A stretch of 64,000 nt of DNA from JAVVEG01 sp041751425 (GCA_041751425.1 JBGSXL010000007.1:1-64000); one strand, 5' to 3'; shown: positions 35,029 through 44,761, counted from the stretch's first letter. Notes: a model not told the origin generated them from the sequence alone. A program made the numbers and translations.

Positions 35029-36249
35029 TCAATCCGTACACTGACCGCGCAATTGGTTTATCCAGTTGCGCAGCAATACGACACCTTCCTCATGCACCAG
35101 CGTACGCCCAAGTTCGGGCATCAGGATATCCAGCTCCTGACTCTCCATACGGAACAGCAGAATAGATTCCTCTGGCTTGCCGGGGACGACGGAATAACGC
35201 TTGCCTCCCGTGCCGCGACCGGCAGCAACGGGCGGCTTGCAAACTCCTAGTTGCAGCAGCGAAGTTTCTGTGGCGTGCAAAAATAAGCCGGATGTATCTG
35301 CGCTGCCTCCGGGTTGATGACAGTGTCCGCAGTTGATATCCAGATAAGCGCGGGCAAGATTTTCAGTTTGCGCCATCTCAGCTGCAATCTGTTCTGTCCC
35401 CGCAGCAGTCGCATCAGATGCCTGTCGGAATTCGGGTACGTTCTTCAATTTGCCCAGATCGGCCCATTGCTGTAATTGGGGGGCAGGTCCCTGCGGATAA
35501 TGTTGGAACTCTTTGTCGAGATGTCGCGCAGCAGGGCCGATTGGCTGCATGTAACCGGCATTCTGATCAGTAACGTGACAGGCTGAACACTCATTCTGAT
35601 TGGGTACGATATAGGCAAAGTCCACACTGCTGTCCTCTTTCTGCAATGTCAGACGCTGAATGGCGCCAGTCACCTGCAGCGTGGCATCTTGCTGTTGTGC
35701 ATCCCAGACATATGGCAGCGCGTCCCAGCCGTCCGCCTGCCGCACCAAAAGACGAGTTTCCATCAGTCTTACCGCGCGCAGATCCAGAGAGTTGTCAGCG
35801 AACGCGAACATGTCGGTGCCGCCCCCGAGAACAGCGTTGCTGTGTCCGCCTGATTCACTCCCTGAACTGGAATCACTCTCTATATCGGAAACATTCCGGG
35901 CACGTGGGTAATAAAACGTTTTGCTGATGATAGTGCCTACCGGGAAATCGAACACCTCCTTGTTGTGATACCTAGCTGAGGTGTCAGGTGGCATCCAGAC
36001 GGTACGCAGTTTCAACGCATAGTCGCTGAACAGCGGTGTTGCCAGATCATACGGAAGCAGCGAATCATGCAGGCGCAGAGTTTCTGAGTCCTGTACCTGC
36101 ATCAACTGCCACTGCGACAGCAAAGGTGGATAATTGTCAGCAGTAAACAGTTGCGGGCCGTTGTTGTCAGTCTGACAAGCGCTAACTGCCAGCATCATCA
36201 AAGAAACTGCGCAAAAGCGCCTCGCAGAAATCATCCACCACTTCATCAT
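35029..36249 (-). CDS. Diheme c-type cytochrome lipoprotein (TIGR03806/SO2930-like)
   Basis: A 406-residue exported protein. The signal ends in a lipobox (LAVSAC, Cys25). Two c-haem motifs lie in the second half, CSACH (221-225) and CGHCH (306-310). The sequence contains LFSDYALKLRTVWMPP and IISKTFYYPRA-type motifs of the family I know as TIGR03806, which occurs as a pair with a beta-helix protein. That partner lies immediately upstream here (27 bp). The pair's function is not known; an electron-transfer or oxidative step on a polymer in the periplasm is my guess. A Ser-rich segment (about 120-140) looks like a linker. Confidence 0.78.
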   Translation of the reverse strand: MMKWWMISARRFCAVSLMMLAVSACQTDNNGPQLFTADNYPPLLSQWQLMQVQDSETLRLHDSLLPYDLATPLFSDYALKLRTVWMPPDTSARYHNKEVFDFPVGTIISKTFYYPRARNVSDIESDSSSGSESGGHSNAVLGGGTDMFAFADNSLDLRAVRLMETRLLVRQADGWDALPYVWDAQQQDATLQVTGAIQRLTLQKEDSSVDFAYIVPNQNECSACHVTDQNAGYMQPIGPAARHLDKEFQHYPQGPAPQLQQWADLGKLKNVPEFRQASDATAAGTEQIAAEMAQTENLARAYLDINCGHCHQPGGSADTSGLFLHATETSLLQLGVCKPPVAAGRGTGGKRYSVVPGKPEESILLFRMESQELDILMPELGRTLVHEEGVVLLRNWINQLRGQCTD

Positions 36250-36276
36250 CTAAAACACCACGTAAGACAGAAGCCG

Positions 36277-37524
36277 CTATAAATTCAGTTCGACAGCCGT
36301 CAGTTTTTCATGACTGCAGATATGCCCTGCCATGTCGATGCGTGGATTCGCGTTGGCGTTGGCAGCGTCGATATTCAGTAACTGTGCATCACCGTCTTCT
36401 ATGCAAATGGCATACATCGGGTCAGTGCGGTCCGGGTGAGTGACGCCGTCCCACAGAATTTCCGGCAGCGCACCTTCCGCGCCAAAAAGCGCGACACGCA
36501 ATTGATCCAGCTCCGGACGTCCCGGCGCATGACCGCCAGCGCCGTAGCGGTTGCCGTAGATGTAAATGGTTTCCGGATAGGGGTCGAAATTCTCACCCAT
36601 CTGACGGGAAGAATAACCCGCGCTGAAATAGCTGGAGATCAGAATCTGGGCCGTACTGTTGTCGGCTATATCGTTGTCGAAAATCTCAACCTTGTCGTTG
36701 GAGTTGATAATGATGCCTGACCCGGAGGGCACGCTGGCTACCGCTGTTCCCGGCGCCGCGAAGTTTGCCGTGTTGTTGGCATTTATCTGGTTGCGATACA
36801 CACGGGTAGAGTGACCCTCCATGGGCAGGTTGGGCATATTGAAAACAAGAATGCCGCCGGTGTTGTTGATAGCGACATTATCATAGACATCTGCGCCGAT
36901 GGTGTTCTCAATTTCAATACCTGCCACGTTGTATTCGGCACGATTACCGCGCACGATCACATTGCGGGATTGGCCTATATAGATGCCGGCGTCGGAAGCA
37001 GCAATTGCCACAGAATCTTCTACCAGTGTATTTTCAGTCTGCACTGGATAAATACCATAGGCACCATTGGCAGTGTCCGGGCCATTGGTCCATTCCGTGC
37101 GCACGCGGCGTACCACGATGTTGTTGCCGCGGGCTATCTTCAGCGCATCGCCTTTGGTGTCTTCGATGCCGATATCTTCAATGGTGAAGTCGCTGGCATT
37201 AACCAACAGTCCCTCAGCACCGGCGAGCTGGTTCTTGAACGATAGAATAGTTTCGTTCATGCCGGCACCACGCAGTGTGATCCCGTCAATATTCAGCGTC
37301 AGGCTGCGTTCGAACGAGAAACTGCCTGCCGGCAACTCAATGACGTCTCCCGGACTTGCTTCCAGAAGTCGCAGTTGCAAATCCTGTACGGGATCTGCGA
37401 CCAGATTGGTGTTTTCCATGGTGGACATGTCGTGAGCCGTTTCCGTCTCAGACGAACAGGCTGCCAGCATGATACTGAGTGGTATTAACAAAAGGGTTTT
37501 AGACCAGGGCTTTGTTCTGAACAT
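36277..37524 (-). CDS. Parallel beta-helix lipoprotein (TIGR03805-like)
   Basis: A 415-residue right-handed beta-helix protein. The signal ends MLAAC (Cys23), so it is a lipoprotein. Repeating strands can be seen in INIDGITLRGAGMNETI, NASDFTIEDIGIEDT, NNIVVRRVRTEW and NVIVRGNRAEYNVAGIEIEN, the pectin-lyase-like stacking pattern with Asn ladders. I recognise it as the partner family of the diheme protein that follows (TIGR03805). It probably binds or cleaves a polysaccharide; no catalytic triad is evident. Confidence 0.78.
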   Translation of the reverse strand: MFRTKPWSKTLLLIPLSIMLAACSSETETAHDMSTMENTNLVADPVQDLQLRLLEASPGDVIELPAGSFSFERSLTLNIDGITLRGAGMNETILSFKNQLAGAEGLLVNASDFTIEDIGIEDTKGDALKIARGNNIVVRRVRTEWTNGPDTANGAYGIYPVQTENTLVEDSVAIAASDAGIYIGQSRNVIVRGNRAEYNVAGIEIENTIGADVYDNVAINNTGGILVFNMPNLPMEGHSTRVYRNQINANNTANFAAPGTAVASVPSGSGIIINSNDKVEIFDNDIADNSTAQILISSYFSAGYSSRQMGENFDPYPETIYIYGNRYGAGGHAPGRPELDQLRVALFGAEGALPEILWDGVTHPDRTDPMYAICIEDGDAQLLNIDAANANANPRIDMAGHICSHEKLTAVELNL

Positions 37525-37584
37525 GGGACGGCTCCTTTTACATTAGCTATCTATTAACTATCTACAGTGGCTGCCTTACTGAAA

Positions 37585-39060
37585 TTATCGATAAGCGATC
37601 TTGATTTTTGCGTACGCGAAGAACAGCGTCATTGCCGGGCTGATCAAACAGAAAAACGCCCAGGGTGCATACGCCAGCGTGGTAACGCCCAGAACTCCGG
37701 CATGAAACGCTGCACAGGTATTCCATGGCACCAATACTGAAGTCACCGTGCCGGTGTCCTCCAGCGTACGACTCAGGTTTTGCGGCGCCAGCCCTCGGTT
37801 GGCATAGGCTTCCGTAAACATGCGTCCCGGCACTACGATGGCCAGGTACTGATCCGAAGCTGACACGTTGGTCAGCATACAGGTGCCAGCGGTCGCGCTG
37901 ACCAGTCCCGCGTCGCTGCGCACGCGGCTTATCAACGCATGAGTAATCCGGCCCAGGAAACCGGAGGCTTCCATGGTGCCGCCAAACGTCATCGCGGCAA
38001 CAATCAGCCAGATGGTGTTCAGCATACCAGCCATACCCCCGGATGTAAGCAACTCGTCGAGCACGCTGTCACCGGTAGCAATACTGATGTCACCATACAG
38101 CGCCTGCATGATGACCTGATAAATACTGCCGAACCCGGCTGTCATTTCCTGCAGCAAGGGTAACTGGAACATCAGCGCACATATAACGCCCAGCGTTGTG
38201 CCAAAGAAGAGTGCCGGCAACGCAGGTACTTTTTTAGCAATCAATACAATAACTGTCAGTGGTATCAACAGTAGAATCGGCGATAGATTGAAATTCTCTC
38301 TTAACAGCGCCTGCATATCTGCCGTTGTCGTATTATCTTCGCCAGAGCTGCTGATGAAGAATCCCAGTATCAGATAGATTGTCAGCGTAATGATAATAGA
38401 GGGCAGAGCGGTCAAGCTGAGATAACGGATATGCGTGAACAGATCAACATTGCTGACACCTGATGCGAGGTTAGTAGTGTCAGATAGAGGAGACATCTTG
38501 TCACCGAAATAAGCGCCGGAAACAATAGCCCCGGCGACCAGTCCGGGATTAAACCCCAGCGCGTAACCGATGCTCATCAATGCCACGCCTAGTGTGGCCG
38601 ATGTCGACCAGGAGCTGCCTATAACCACCGCGGTCAGGCCCATCACCAGGCAGGCACTGAAAATGAAGAATGCCGGGTTGAAAATCTGCAGGCCGTAGTA
38701 AATCATCGTGGGCACAATGCCACCCAGCAACCAGGAACCCACCAGCGCACCTACCATCAGTAATATCAAAATGGCAGGAGTCGCTGCCTTGATGTTGTCC
38801 AGAATTTTTTCCAGCACCAGCGCCCAGCCAATGCCGCGGGCCATGCCCATGCCGGCGGCGACAGCGGCAGCGATGATCAATGCAGTCTGGTTGGCGCCTG
38901 ACAGGGAATCATCGCCGTAAAGATAAACATTCAGACCCAACAGAGTAAAAAGGATAAGCAGCGGAATGACAGAGAGCGTCAGGGAAGGGTTGGCAGGGGA
39001 TGGTTGTGTCGACCGTTCGGGCGTGTCAGACAATGACTCATCTACCGGCATATTGCGCAT
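37585..39060 (-). CDS. nhaC: Na+/H+ antiporter NhaC family
   Basis: A 491-residue antiporter with about 11-12 membrane segments. Typical NhaC blocks are GMGMARGIGWALVLEKIL, GSSWSTSATLGVALMSIG, YFGDKMSPLSDTTNLA and LTNVSASDQYLAIVVPG. It exports Na+ in exchange for H+. The hydrophilic N-terminus (about 30 residues) is longer than usual. It is divergent from an MFS gene across a 122-bp gap. Confidence 0.92.
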   Translation of the reverse strand: MRNMPVDESLSDTPERSTQPSPANPSLTLSVIPLLILFTLLGLNVYLYGDDSLSGANQTALIIAAAVAAGMGMARGIGWALVLEKILDNIKAATPAILILLMVGALVGSWLLGGIVPTMIYYGLQIFNPAFFIFSACLVMGLTAVVIGSSWSTSATLGVALMSIGYALGFNPGLVAGAIVSGAYFGDKMSPLSDTTNLASGVSNVDLFTHIRYLSLTALPSIIITLTIYLILGFFISSSGEDNTTTADMQALLRENFNLSPILLLIPLTVIVLIAKKVPALPALFFGTTLGVICALMFQLPLLQEMTAGFGSIYQVIMQALYGDISIATGDSVLDELLTSGGMAGMLNTIWLIVAAMTFGGTMEASGFLGRITHALISRVRSDAGLVSATAGTCMLTNVSASDQYLAIVVPGRMFTEAYANRGLAPQNLSRTLEDTGTVTSVLVPWNTCAAFHAGVLGVTTLAYAPWAFFCLISPAMTLFFAYAKIKIAYR

Positions 39061-39203
39061 CCTCTTTTATTGTGTACTTTTGCCAGCGGCTATCCGCGCT
39101 GCGCATTTGTCATTGTTATTGGAACCGAAAGGCTGTGGGGCAAAGAATAGGCAATTGGCTGACATAATGCCAGCGAAAAGCAGTGCGCGGGTTGGGATAT
39201 GTC

Positions 39204-40577
39204 ATGGATATTGCTAAGCTTGTTGCCATGGGAGCAGCGAATAGTACAGAGCAGAGGGACAAGTCAGAGGCACATTCGCCATGGATGGAGTCCCTGTATG
39301 AACGCCTTGCTGAAGATGATGAAGGGCGCGTCTGCAAAGACATCAGTGCAGAAGCCTGCCGGGAGACGCCAGGTAACTTCTTTTGTACGTTGCTGGCTAA
39401 TGTTTTGAGTAATGTTGCCGACCGACTCGCCAGCGCTAAGACCACATTGCCATGGCTATTGTTGCAGGCTGGTGCGCCAGCCTGGACTATCAGCCTGCTA
39501 GTGCCTATTCGTGAGTCCGGGTCCATGCTGCCGCAAATGCTGATCGGGGCCGTGGTACGTCGCAAGGCAATCCGCAAATGGGTGTGGGTGATGGGTGGCG
39601 CTGTGCAGGGTTTCGCATTGGCTGCCATGGGGGCAAGTGCTCTGCTGTTGAGCGGCGCCAGTGTTGCCGTCGCAATCATTCTTTTGTTAATAGTGTTCAG
39701 CCTGGCGCGTGGTGCATGTTCAGTTGCCTACAAAGACGTGTTGGGAAAAACCATTCCGAAAACCCGTCGTGGCCGCTTGTCCGGATGGATCAGTGCATTG
39801 GCAGGGCTGTGTGCCTTAGCAGTGGGCGTCTGGATGGGAACCCTGCAGGAGAGCGATGCCGGCGATAGTTACACGTTGCTGATTATGACAGCGGCGGTGT
39901 TGTGGTTTATCGCTATTTGGTTTTACAGCCGCATTGTCGAGTTCCCCGGTGCGAGTGATGGTGGCGCCAACGGTTTCACTGAAGCTTTTGCCAGATTGAG
40001 CTTGCTGCGGGATGATGCGCCTTTTCGTCGTTTTGTCATCGCACGCGCGTTAGCGATGGGTTCGGGGCTGGTTGCACCTTTTTATATTGCGCTTGCCCGC
40101 GAAGAGTCCGGCAGTGTCGTAGCGCTGCTGGGAATTTTCATTGCAGCGGAAGGGCTGGCAAGTCTGCTCAGTTCACCCGTGTGGGGAAGGTGGGCTGACA
40201 AGTCTAGCAGACTGGTTTTTGCTACAGCCTGCGCCATGTCTGCATTGCTTTCTTTAAGTGTGGCACTGTGGGCTTTTTTGCCCATGCCAGCAGCAGCTTC
40301 TCTCTGGTTCTATCCGTTCATGTTCTTCGGTCTGGGTATTGCCCATGCGGGTGTTCGTCTGGGCCGCAAAACATATCTGGTGGATATGGCGGGCGGCAAT
40401 AAGCGCACCGACTATGTGGCGGTCAGCAATACAGTGATTGGTTTCTTGTTATTGTTTTCCGGTTTGGTTGGCGCAGTCGCAGCCGTCTATTCTGTGCCAC
40501 TGACAGTTGCATTGTTAGGTGTAACCGGCCTGGCCGGCGCATGGCTGAGTTTGCGTTGGCAGGAAGTCTCGGGCTGA
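39204..40577 (+). CDS. Major facilitator superfamily transporter
   Basis: A roughly 457-residue MFS-type permease with about 12 membrane spans. Its hydrophilic N-terminal about 60 residues (ending ...EACRETPGNFF) precede TM1. KTRRGRLSGWISALAG is the cytoplasmic loop between TM4 and TM5 typical of an MFS branch; GRWADKSSR resembles the A-motif between TM8 and TM9. Substrate unknown. ATG 39204 is chosen; an in-frame upstream codon at 39183 is possible. It is divergent from nhaC and convergent with the P450 gene (12 bp). Confidence 0.75.
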   Translation: MDIAKLVAMGAANSTEQRDKSEAHSPWMESLYERLAEDDEGRVCKDISAEACRETPGNFFCTLLANVLSNVADRLASAKTTLPWLLLQAGAPAWTISLLVPIRESGSMLPQMLIGAVVRRKAIRKWVWVMGGAVQGFALAAMGASALLLSGASVAVAIILLLIVFSLARGACSVAYKDVLGKTIPKTRRGRLSGWISALAGLCALAVGVWMGTLQESDAGDSYTLLIMTAAVLWFIAIWFYSRIVEFPGASDGGANGFTEAFARLSLLRDDAPFRRFVIARALAMGSGLVAPFYIALAREESGSVVALLGIFIAAEGLASLLSSPVWGRWADKSSRLVFATACAMSALLSLSVALWAFLPMPAAASLWFYPFMFFGLGIAHAGVRLGRKTYLVDMAGGNKRTDYVAVSNTVIGFLLLFSGLVGAVAAVYSVPLTVALLGVTGLAGAWLSLRWQEVSG

Positions 40578-40589
40578 GAAAGTATCCGG

Positions 40590-41840
40590 TTAACTAATCT
40601 GCACAGGCAACACGGTGTAGCCCTTCACAAAACTGGAATAAATCCGTTCCGGTTTACCCACAACTTTCACACTGTGAAAACGCGGTAGGATTTCTTCCCA
40701 AAGAATACGCAGTTGCATTTCCGCCAGACGATTGCCCATGCAACGATGAATGCCAAAACCAAACGAAAGATGCTGCCTGGCGCGCGGTCGATCAATTAGA
40801 AACTCGTTGGCACGTTCAATCGCGGTTTCGTCGCGATTACCAGACGCATACCACATCACAACCTTGTCGCCCTTCTTGATCTGTTTGCCGCCCAGTTCGG
40901 TATCCTGCGTTGCGGTTCTTCGCATATAAGCCAATGGCGTCTGCCAGCGAACGATCTCGGAAACCATATTGGGAATCAAAGCAGGATTGGCACGCAGCTT
41001 GTCATATTCAGCTGGGTTTTCATTCAACGCCAAAACGCCCCCGCTGATAGAGTTTCGCGTTGTGTCATTGCCGCCGACAATCAAAAGCAGCAGGTTGCCC
41101 AGAAACTCCATGGGCGCCATATTCCGAGTTGCTTTTCCATGAGCCAGCATGGATATCAAATCATCACCGGGTGGTTTGTTGACGCGTTCATTCCACAAAC
41201 CTGTGAAACAGCGCAAGCAATCCTGCAGCACCTCCCAACGCTCGTCATAGGATTCAATGACGCCTGCACCGGGAATGGCTGTAGCCACATCCGACCAGTA
41301 AGGCAGTTTGTGTCGCTGCTCAAAAGGAAAATCAAATAACGTGGCCAACATCTGTGTGGTCAGCTCTACAGAAACTTTTTCCACCCAGTTGAAGGGTTCG
41401 TTTCTCGGCAAAGAATCGAGAATATTGCCGACTCTCTGACGAATCACACTCTCCAGGTTCTGCAGATTGGCAGGTGCGACTACGCCCTGCACAACTTTAC
41501 GCTGCTCATCATGTTTGGGCGGGTCCATGGCGATGAACATCGGCAGTATGTGATCCTCATAAGAATCCACGATGCCGATTGTAGGTTCGGAAGAATACAA
41601 CGCGGGCGAAGTATCTACGGTCATGATGTCCTGATAGCGCATCACGGACCAGTAAGGGCCCACGGCTGATTCGCGACAATAGTGCACAGGGTCGTCTCTG
41701 CGCAGGCGCTCCAGGAAAGGCAGAAATTCATTGCTTTGCCAAATGCCGGGATGGGAGATATCGATCTCTTCCAGAGGGATTGTCCAGGGATCCCGGCCAA
41801 CCATGCTGTTGCCTTTACCAAGCTTCAGTGGATTACTCAT
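40590..41840 (-). CDS. Cytochrome P450, CYP153-type
   Basis: A 416-residue P450. The haem-binding loop is FGFGIHRCMGNRLAE with Cys367 as thiolate ligand. The I-helix is LLLIVGGNDTTRN and EIVRWQTPLAYMRRTA carries the ExxR motif region. FIAMDPPKHDEQRKVV, VSVELTTQMLATLFDFP and the tail ERIYSSFVKGY strongly recall CYP153, terminal alkane and fatty-acid hydroxylases of marine and soil bacteria. The redox partner ferredoxin lies 45 bp upstream on the same strand; a reductase is not seen here. Subfamily assignment is from memory of the family pattern. Confidence 0.87.
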   Translation of the reverse strand: MSNPLKLGKGNSMVGRDPWTIPLEEIDISHPGIWQSNEFLPFLERLRRDDPVHYCRESAVGPYWSVMRYQDIMTVDTSPALYSSEPTIGIVDSYEDHILPMFIAMDPPKHDEQRKVVQGVVAPANLQNLESVIRQRVGNILDSLPRNEPFNWVEKVSVELTTQMLATLFDFPFEQRHKLPYWSDVATAIPGAGVIESYDERWEVLQDCLRCFTGLWNERVNKPPGDDLISMLAHGKATRNMAPMEFLGNLLLLIVGGNDTTRNSISGGVLALNENPAEYDKLRANPALIPNMVSEIVRWQTPLAYMRRTATQDTELGGKQIKKGDKVVMWYASGNRDETAIERANEFLIDRPRARQHLSFGFGIHRCMGNRLAEMQLRILWEEILPRFHSVKVVGKPERIYSSFVKGYTVLPVQIS

Positions 41841-41885
41841 GATGCATGCTTGTCCTGAAAGACACGCTCCGTGTTTGCAACTGGC

Positions 41886-42206
41886 TCAAAATTGAAACTC
41901 AGGCAACCTAACTACAAGGCCATCGAGTTCCTCGGTCACATTGATCTGGCAGGACAGGCGCGACCCGGCTTCCCGAAACGGGCTCATGTCCAGCATTGGC
42001 TCCTCGTATTCGCCGGGCGGGCCTACTTTGCTGACCCACTGTGGGTCTACAAACACATGACAGGTGGCGCAAGAGCACGCGCCGCCGCAGTCCGCGTCAA
42101 TACCAGGAATGCCGTTGGAAACAGCGGCAATCATCACGGAGAGATCCTCCTTTGCTTCAACTTCGTGTTGGTTTCCATTGTGTTCGATAAAGGTAATAAC
42201 TGGCAT
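41886..42206 (-). CDS. 2Fe-2S ferredoxin (adrenodoxin/putidaredoxin type)
   Basis: A 106-residue ferredoxin. The cluster ligands are Cys40, Cys46, Cys49 and Cys86 (DADCGGACSCATC, then RLSCQI), the C-x5-C-x2-C...C pattern of P450 ferredoxins; Cys44 is an extra cysteine. It passes electrons to the CYP153-type P450 gene just downstream. It diverges from an SDR gene across 111 bp. Confidence 0.93.
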   Translation of the reverse strand: MPVITFIEHNGNQHEVEAKEDLSVMIAAVSNGIPGIDADCGGACSCATCHVFVDPQWVSKVGPPGEYEEPMLDMSPFREAGSRLSCQINVTEELDGLVVRLPEFQF

Positions 42207-42317
42207 TTCTGATCCTGTTCAAGAATGGGGCAACGAGCGTAAAGATAGCAGCACAGCGGCGGCTTGTGTAGTATGGCGGCGTCTACGCATTGATATACCT
42301 CAAGGGAAACACTACTC

Positions 42318-43112
42318 ATGGCCACTAATCTTTTTGATCTCACAGGAAAAGTAGTACTCATCACGGGAGGCAACGGTGGTATCGGTCTCGGATTTGCGCG
42401 GGCGCTGGTCAGCGCGGGTGCCAGTGTGTGCATTTGGGGCCGCAATCCACAGAAAAACGAGAGTGCGAAAGCAGAGTTGCTCGCGCTGAGACGTGACCCT
42501 GCAGTCAAAGTAGAGGCCATAGTCTGTGATGTCGCCAATGAGCACGAGGTAATCGATTGCTTCGCGACAACATTGGCACAGTTCGGGCGCGTAGATACCT
42601 GCATCGCCAACGCGGGCGTTGGTTCGGGTTTCAGCCGCTTCCATGAAATGCCCACCGAAAACTGGCGAGCCGTGATGGACGTCAATCTGGACGGATTGTT
42701 TTACACGCTGCGTGCCGCGGCTGCACATATGGTGGTGCGTGCGGAAAACGGTGACAAAGGTGGTCGCTTGATTGGTGTTTCTTCATTGGGCGCACTGTGC
42801 GGTATGGCGCGCGGCGAACATTATGCGGGTACGAAAGGCGCCGTTATCTCGATCATGCAGGGACTGGCCGTGGAGTACGCGCGTTTTGGCATCACTGCCA
42901 ACAGTATTCTGCCGGGCCATATCCATACCGACATGACAGACAGCAATTATCAGAATGCAAAATTCGCCGATGCCATACTGCCGCGCATACCATTACGACG
43001 CTGGGGTTCGCCTGATGATTTTGGCGGCATCGCAGTCTATCTGGCCAGTGATGCCAGCAGTTATCATACGGGCGATAAATTTTTGATTGATGGCGGCTTC
43101 TTTATTTTCTAG
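42318..43112 (+). CDS. Short-chain dehydrogenase/reductase
   Basis: A 264-residue classical SDR. TGGNGGIGLG is the cofactor loop, NAGVG the NNAG motif variant, and YAGTKGA carries the Tyr-x-x-x-Lys pair, with Ser in GVSSLGAL. A C-terminal GDKFLIDGGF is standard. It diverges from the ferredoxin-P450 pair, so it may oxidise the alcohol formed by the P450, but this is only a positional hint. Confidence 0.85.
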   Translation: MATNLFDLTGKVVLITGGNGGIGLGFARALVSAGASVCIWGRNPQKNESAKAELLALRRDPAVKVEAIVCDVANEHEVIDCFATTLAQFGRVDTCIANAGVGSGFSRFHEMPTENWRAVMDVNLDGLFYTLRAAAAHMVVRAENGDKGGRLIGVSSLGALCGMARGEHYAGTKGAVISIMQGLAVEYARFGITANSILPGHIHTDMTDSNYQNAKFADAILPRIPLRRWGSPDDFGGIAVYLASDASSYHTGDKFLIDGGFFIF

Positions 43113-43166
43113 GAGTCCGACTGGTTCCTAAACACGGACAATTTTTAAACTCGGACAAATTCTACA

Positions 43167-43766
43167 ATGCAACCCGAACAACTGATTCCACTGATTGGCT
43201 TCATCATTGCCATGGTGGGCACGCCTGGTCCAAATAATCTGATGCTGATGAGCTCCGGCGCAAACTTCGGATTCCGACGTTCCATTCCGCATATTCTTGG
43301 TATCACATTTGGGTGTCAGACTTTGTTGCTTGGCGTCGCGTTGGGTCTTGGCAAGTTACTGAGCCTTTATCCGCAGGCAGTGCTGGCTTTGCAGATTTTT
43401 GCCAGCGCATTCATCATCTATCTGGCTGTTTCTCTGGTGCGTCCACAGGCGGCGAAGCTGGAGAAAATTGCAGATGCCAGGCCATTAACATTTCTGCAGG
43501 CGTCGTTGTTTCAATGGATCAACCCGAAGGCCTGGATGATGTTTGTTACAGCAATTGCGACATACACCAATACGGAAAATTTTGCGCTTAGCGTGTTGGT
43601 AATCGCCGTGCTGTTCGTTGTGGTAGGCTCCCCGTTGATTGTGAGCTGGAACTATGGTGGTGCGTCGTTGAAGCGCTGGTTGCAGACTGGTGAGCGACTG
43701 CAACGCTTCAATTGGTTCATGGCTATTCTGCTGGTTGCCTCTTTATATCCCATATTGTTCGGATAA
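43167..43766 (+). CDS. LysE/RhtB-family amino-acid exporter
   Basis: A 199-residue, six-span exporter. VGTPGPNNLMLMSSGANFG near the start and WINPKAWMMFVTAIATY are the LysE hallmarks. Substrate could be an amino acid or another small metabolite. It follows the SDR by 55 bp on the same strand and is convergent with another SDR gene. Confidence 0.9.
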   Translation: MQPEQLIPLIGFIIAMVGTPGPNNLMLMSSGANFGFRRSIPHILGITFGCQTLLLGVALGLGKLLSLYPQAVLALQIFASAFIIYLAVSLVRPQAAKLEKIADARPLTFLQASLFQWINPKAWMMFVTAIATYTNTENFALSVLVIAVLFVVVGSPLIVSWNYGGASLKRWLQTGERLQRFNWFMAILLVASLYPILFG

Positions 43767-43800
43767 ACAGTAGTTCGTTCTACTTTGCGCATCGGCTATT

Positions 43801-44556
43801 TCAATTACGCAAATAGGAGGCGCCGTTGGCATCGAAGATCGCACCAGTCAAGTAATCTGTTTCCTCACCAGCAAGAAACGCAACGAGATTACCAATCTCA
43901 GAGGGTTTACCAACCCGCCCAAGCGGAATGCCTGCGCGAATTTCCTTCGCATTATCCCCATTGATGCGTGGCGAAGCGGCAGGGGTTTCTGTCCAACCTG
44001 GCGCAATGGCATAGACGCAGATACCATGCGGGGCCAGTGCTACAGCCAAAGACTGGCTGGCGGAATTCAATGCGGATTTGCTGGCACCGTAAGCTGGAGC
44101 CGTAGGTTCTCCGCGAAAGGCGCCACGTGAAGTTATATTAATAATCTTGCCTCTTTTCTGAGCGAGCATAGCCTGCGCAACCAGATGCGCCAGATTCACA
44201 GGTGCCAATAAGTTCACGCGCAGACTTTTCTCCCAGGAGTCCGTCCACGCGCTGTAGTCTTCCGAGAAAATATCCTGATTGGTAAATGCGCCGGCTGCAT
44301 TGACAAGAACGTCTATACGTTTGAATGCAGCCACTGTGTTGGCGACCAAAGCCTGTGCCTGCGCTTTATCTGCGATGTCGGCTTTGAACAATTGATGCCC
44401 ATCACCAGCTAATTCCTGCAGACACGCAGCAGCCTCTTTCTCCTTGCTGCGGTAATTCAGTGCGATAGTGAAGCCGGCTTTGGCCAGACTCAGAGCGCAG
44501 GCTTTACCGATGCCGGTGGCCGCACCAGTCACCAATGCTATCTTCTTTTCACTCAT
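43801..44556 (-). CDS. Short-chain dehydrogenase/reductase (FabG-like)
   Basis: A 251-residue SDR. TGAATGIGKACA is the cofactor loop, NAAGAF the NAG motif variant, and the catalytic Ser and Tyr are in ITSRGAF and YGASKSALN. ATG 44556 is chosen because CAGGAG lies seven bases before it and the family starts there (MSEKKIALVTG). It overlaps the end of the ribbon-helix-helix gene by eight bases, so it belongs to the SPFH/RHH transcript. Confidence 0.87.
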   Translation of the reverse strand: MSEKKIALVTGAATGIGKACALSLAKAGFTIALNYRSKEKEAAACLQELAGDGHQLFKADIADKAQAQALVANTVAAFKRIDVLVNAAGAFTNQDIFSEDYSAWTDSWEKSLRVNLLAPVNLAHLVAQAMLAQKRGKIINITSRGAFRGEPTAPAYGASKSALNSASQSLAVALAPHGICVYAIAPGWTETPAASPRINGDNAKEIRAGIPLGRVGKPSEIGNLVAFLAGEETDYLTGAIFDANGASYLRN

Positions 44557-44761
44557 CAAGTGACTCCTGATCTTCGGGATCAATTTCTTCAACTTCGGTC
44601 AACACTTTCTGTACCAGTTTCACGCGCCCTGATTTCACCAGCGCGTCACGTAGCACAAATTCAATCTGTGCATTCAAGCTGCGCAGGTCATCATCCGCCC
44701 AGCGTTGCATGGCGGCGACGACCTGCTCATTGATTCGCAGTGGATATGCTTTTTTTGCCAT
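44549..44761 (-). CDS. Small Arc-like ribbon-helix-helix DNA-binding protein
   Basis: A 70-residue protein reading KKAYPLRINEQVVAAMQRWADDDLRSLNAQIEFVLRDAL, the strand-helix-helix pattern of Arc/MetJ-type repressors. A conserved KLVQKV segment and an acidic tail (EEIDPEDQESLDE) follow. It lies 51 bp after the SPFH gene and overlaps the SDR. RHH repressors usually control their own operon; the GATATC-N5-GATATC repeat in front of the SPFH gene is the obvious target. Confidence 0.82.
   Translation of the reverse strand: MAKKAYPLRINEQVVAAMQRWADDDLRSLNAQIEFVLRDALVKSGRVKLVQKVLTEVEEIDPEDQESLDE

Noticed and set aside
41871..42212. 113-aa plus-strand ORF over the ferredoxin gene
   Set aside because: The minus strand encodes a complete 2Fe-2S ferredoxin.
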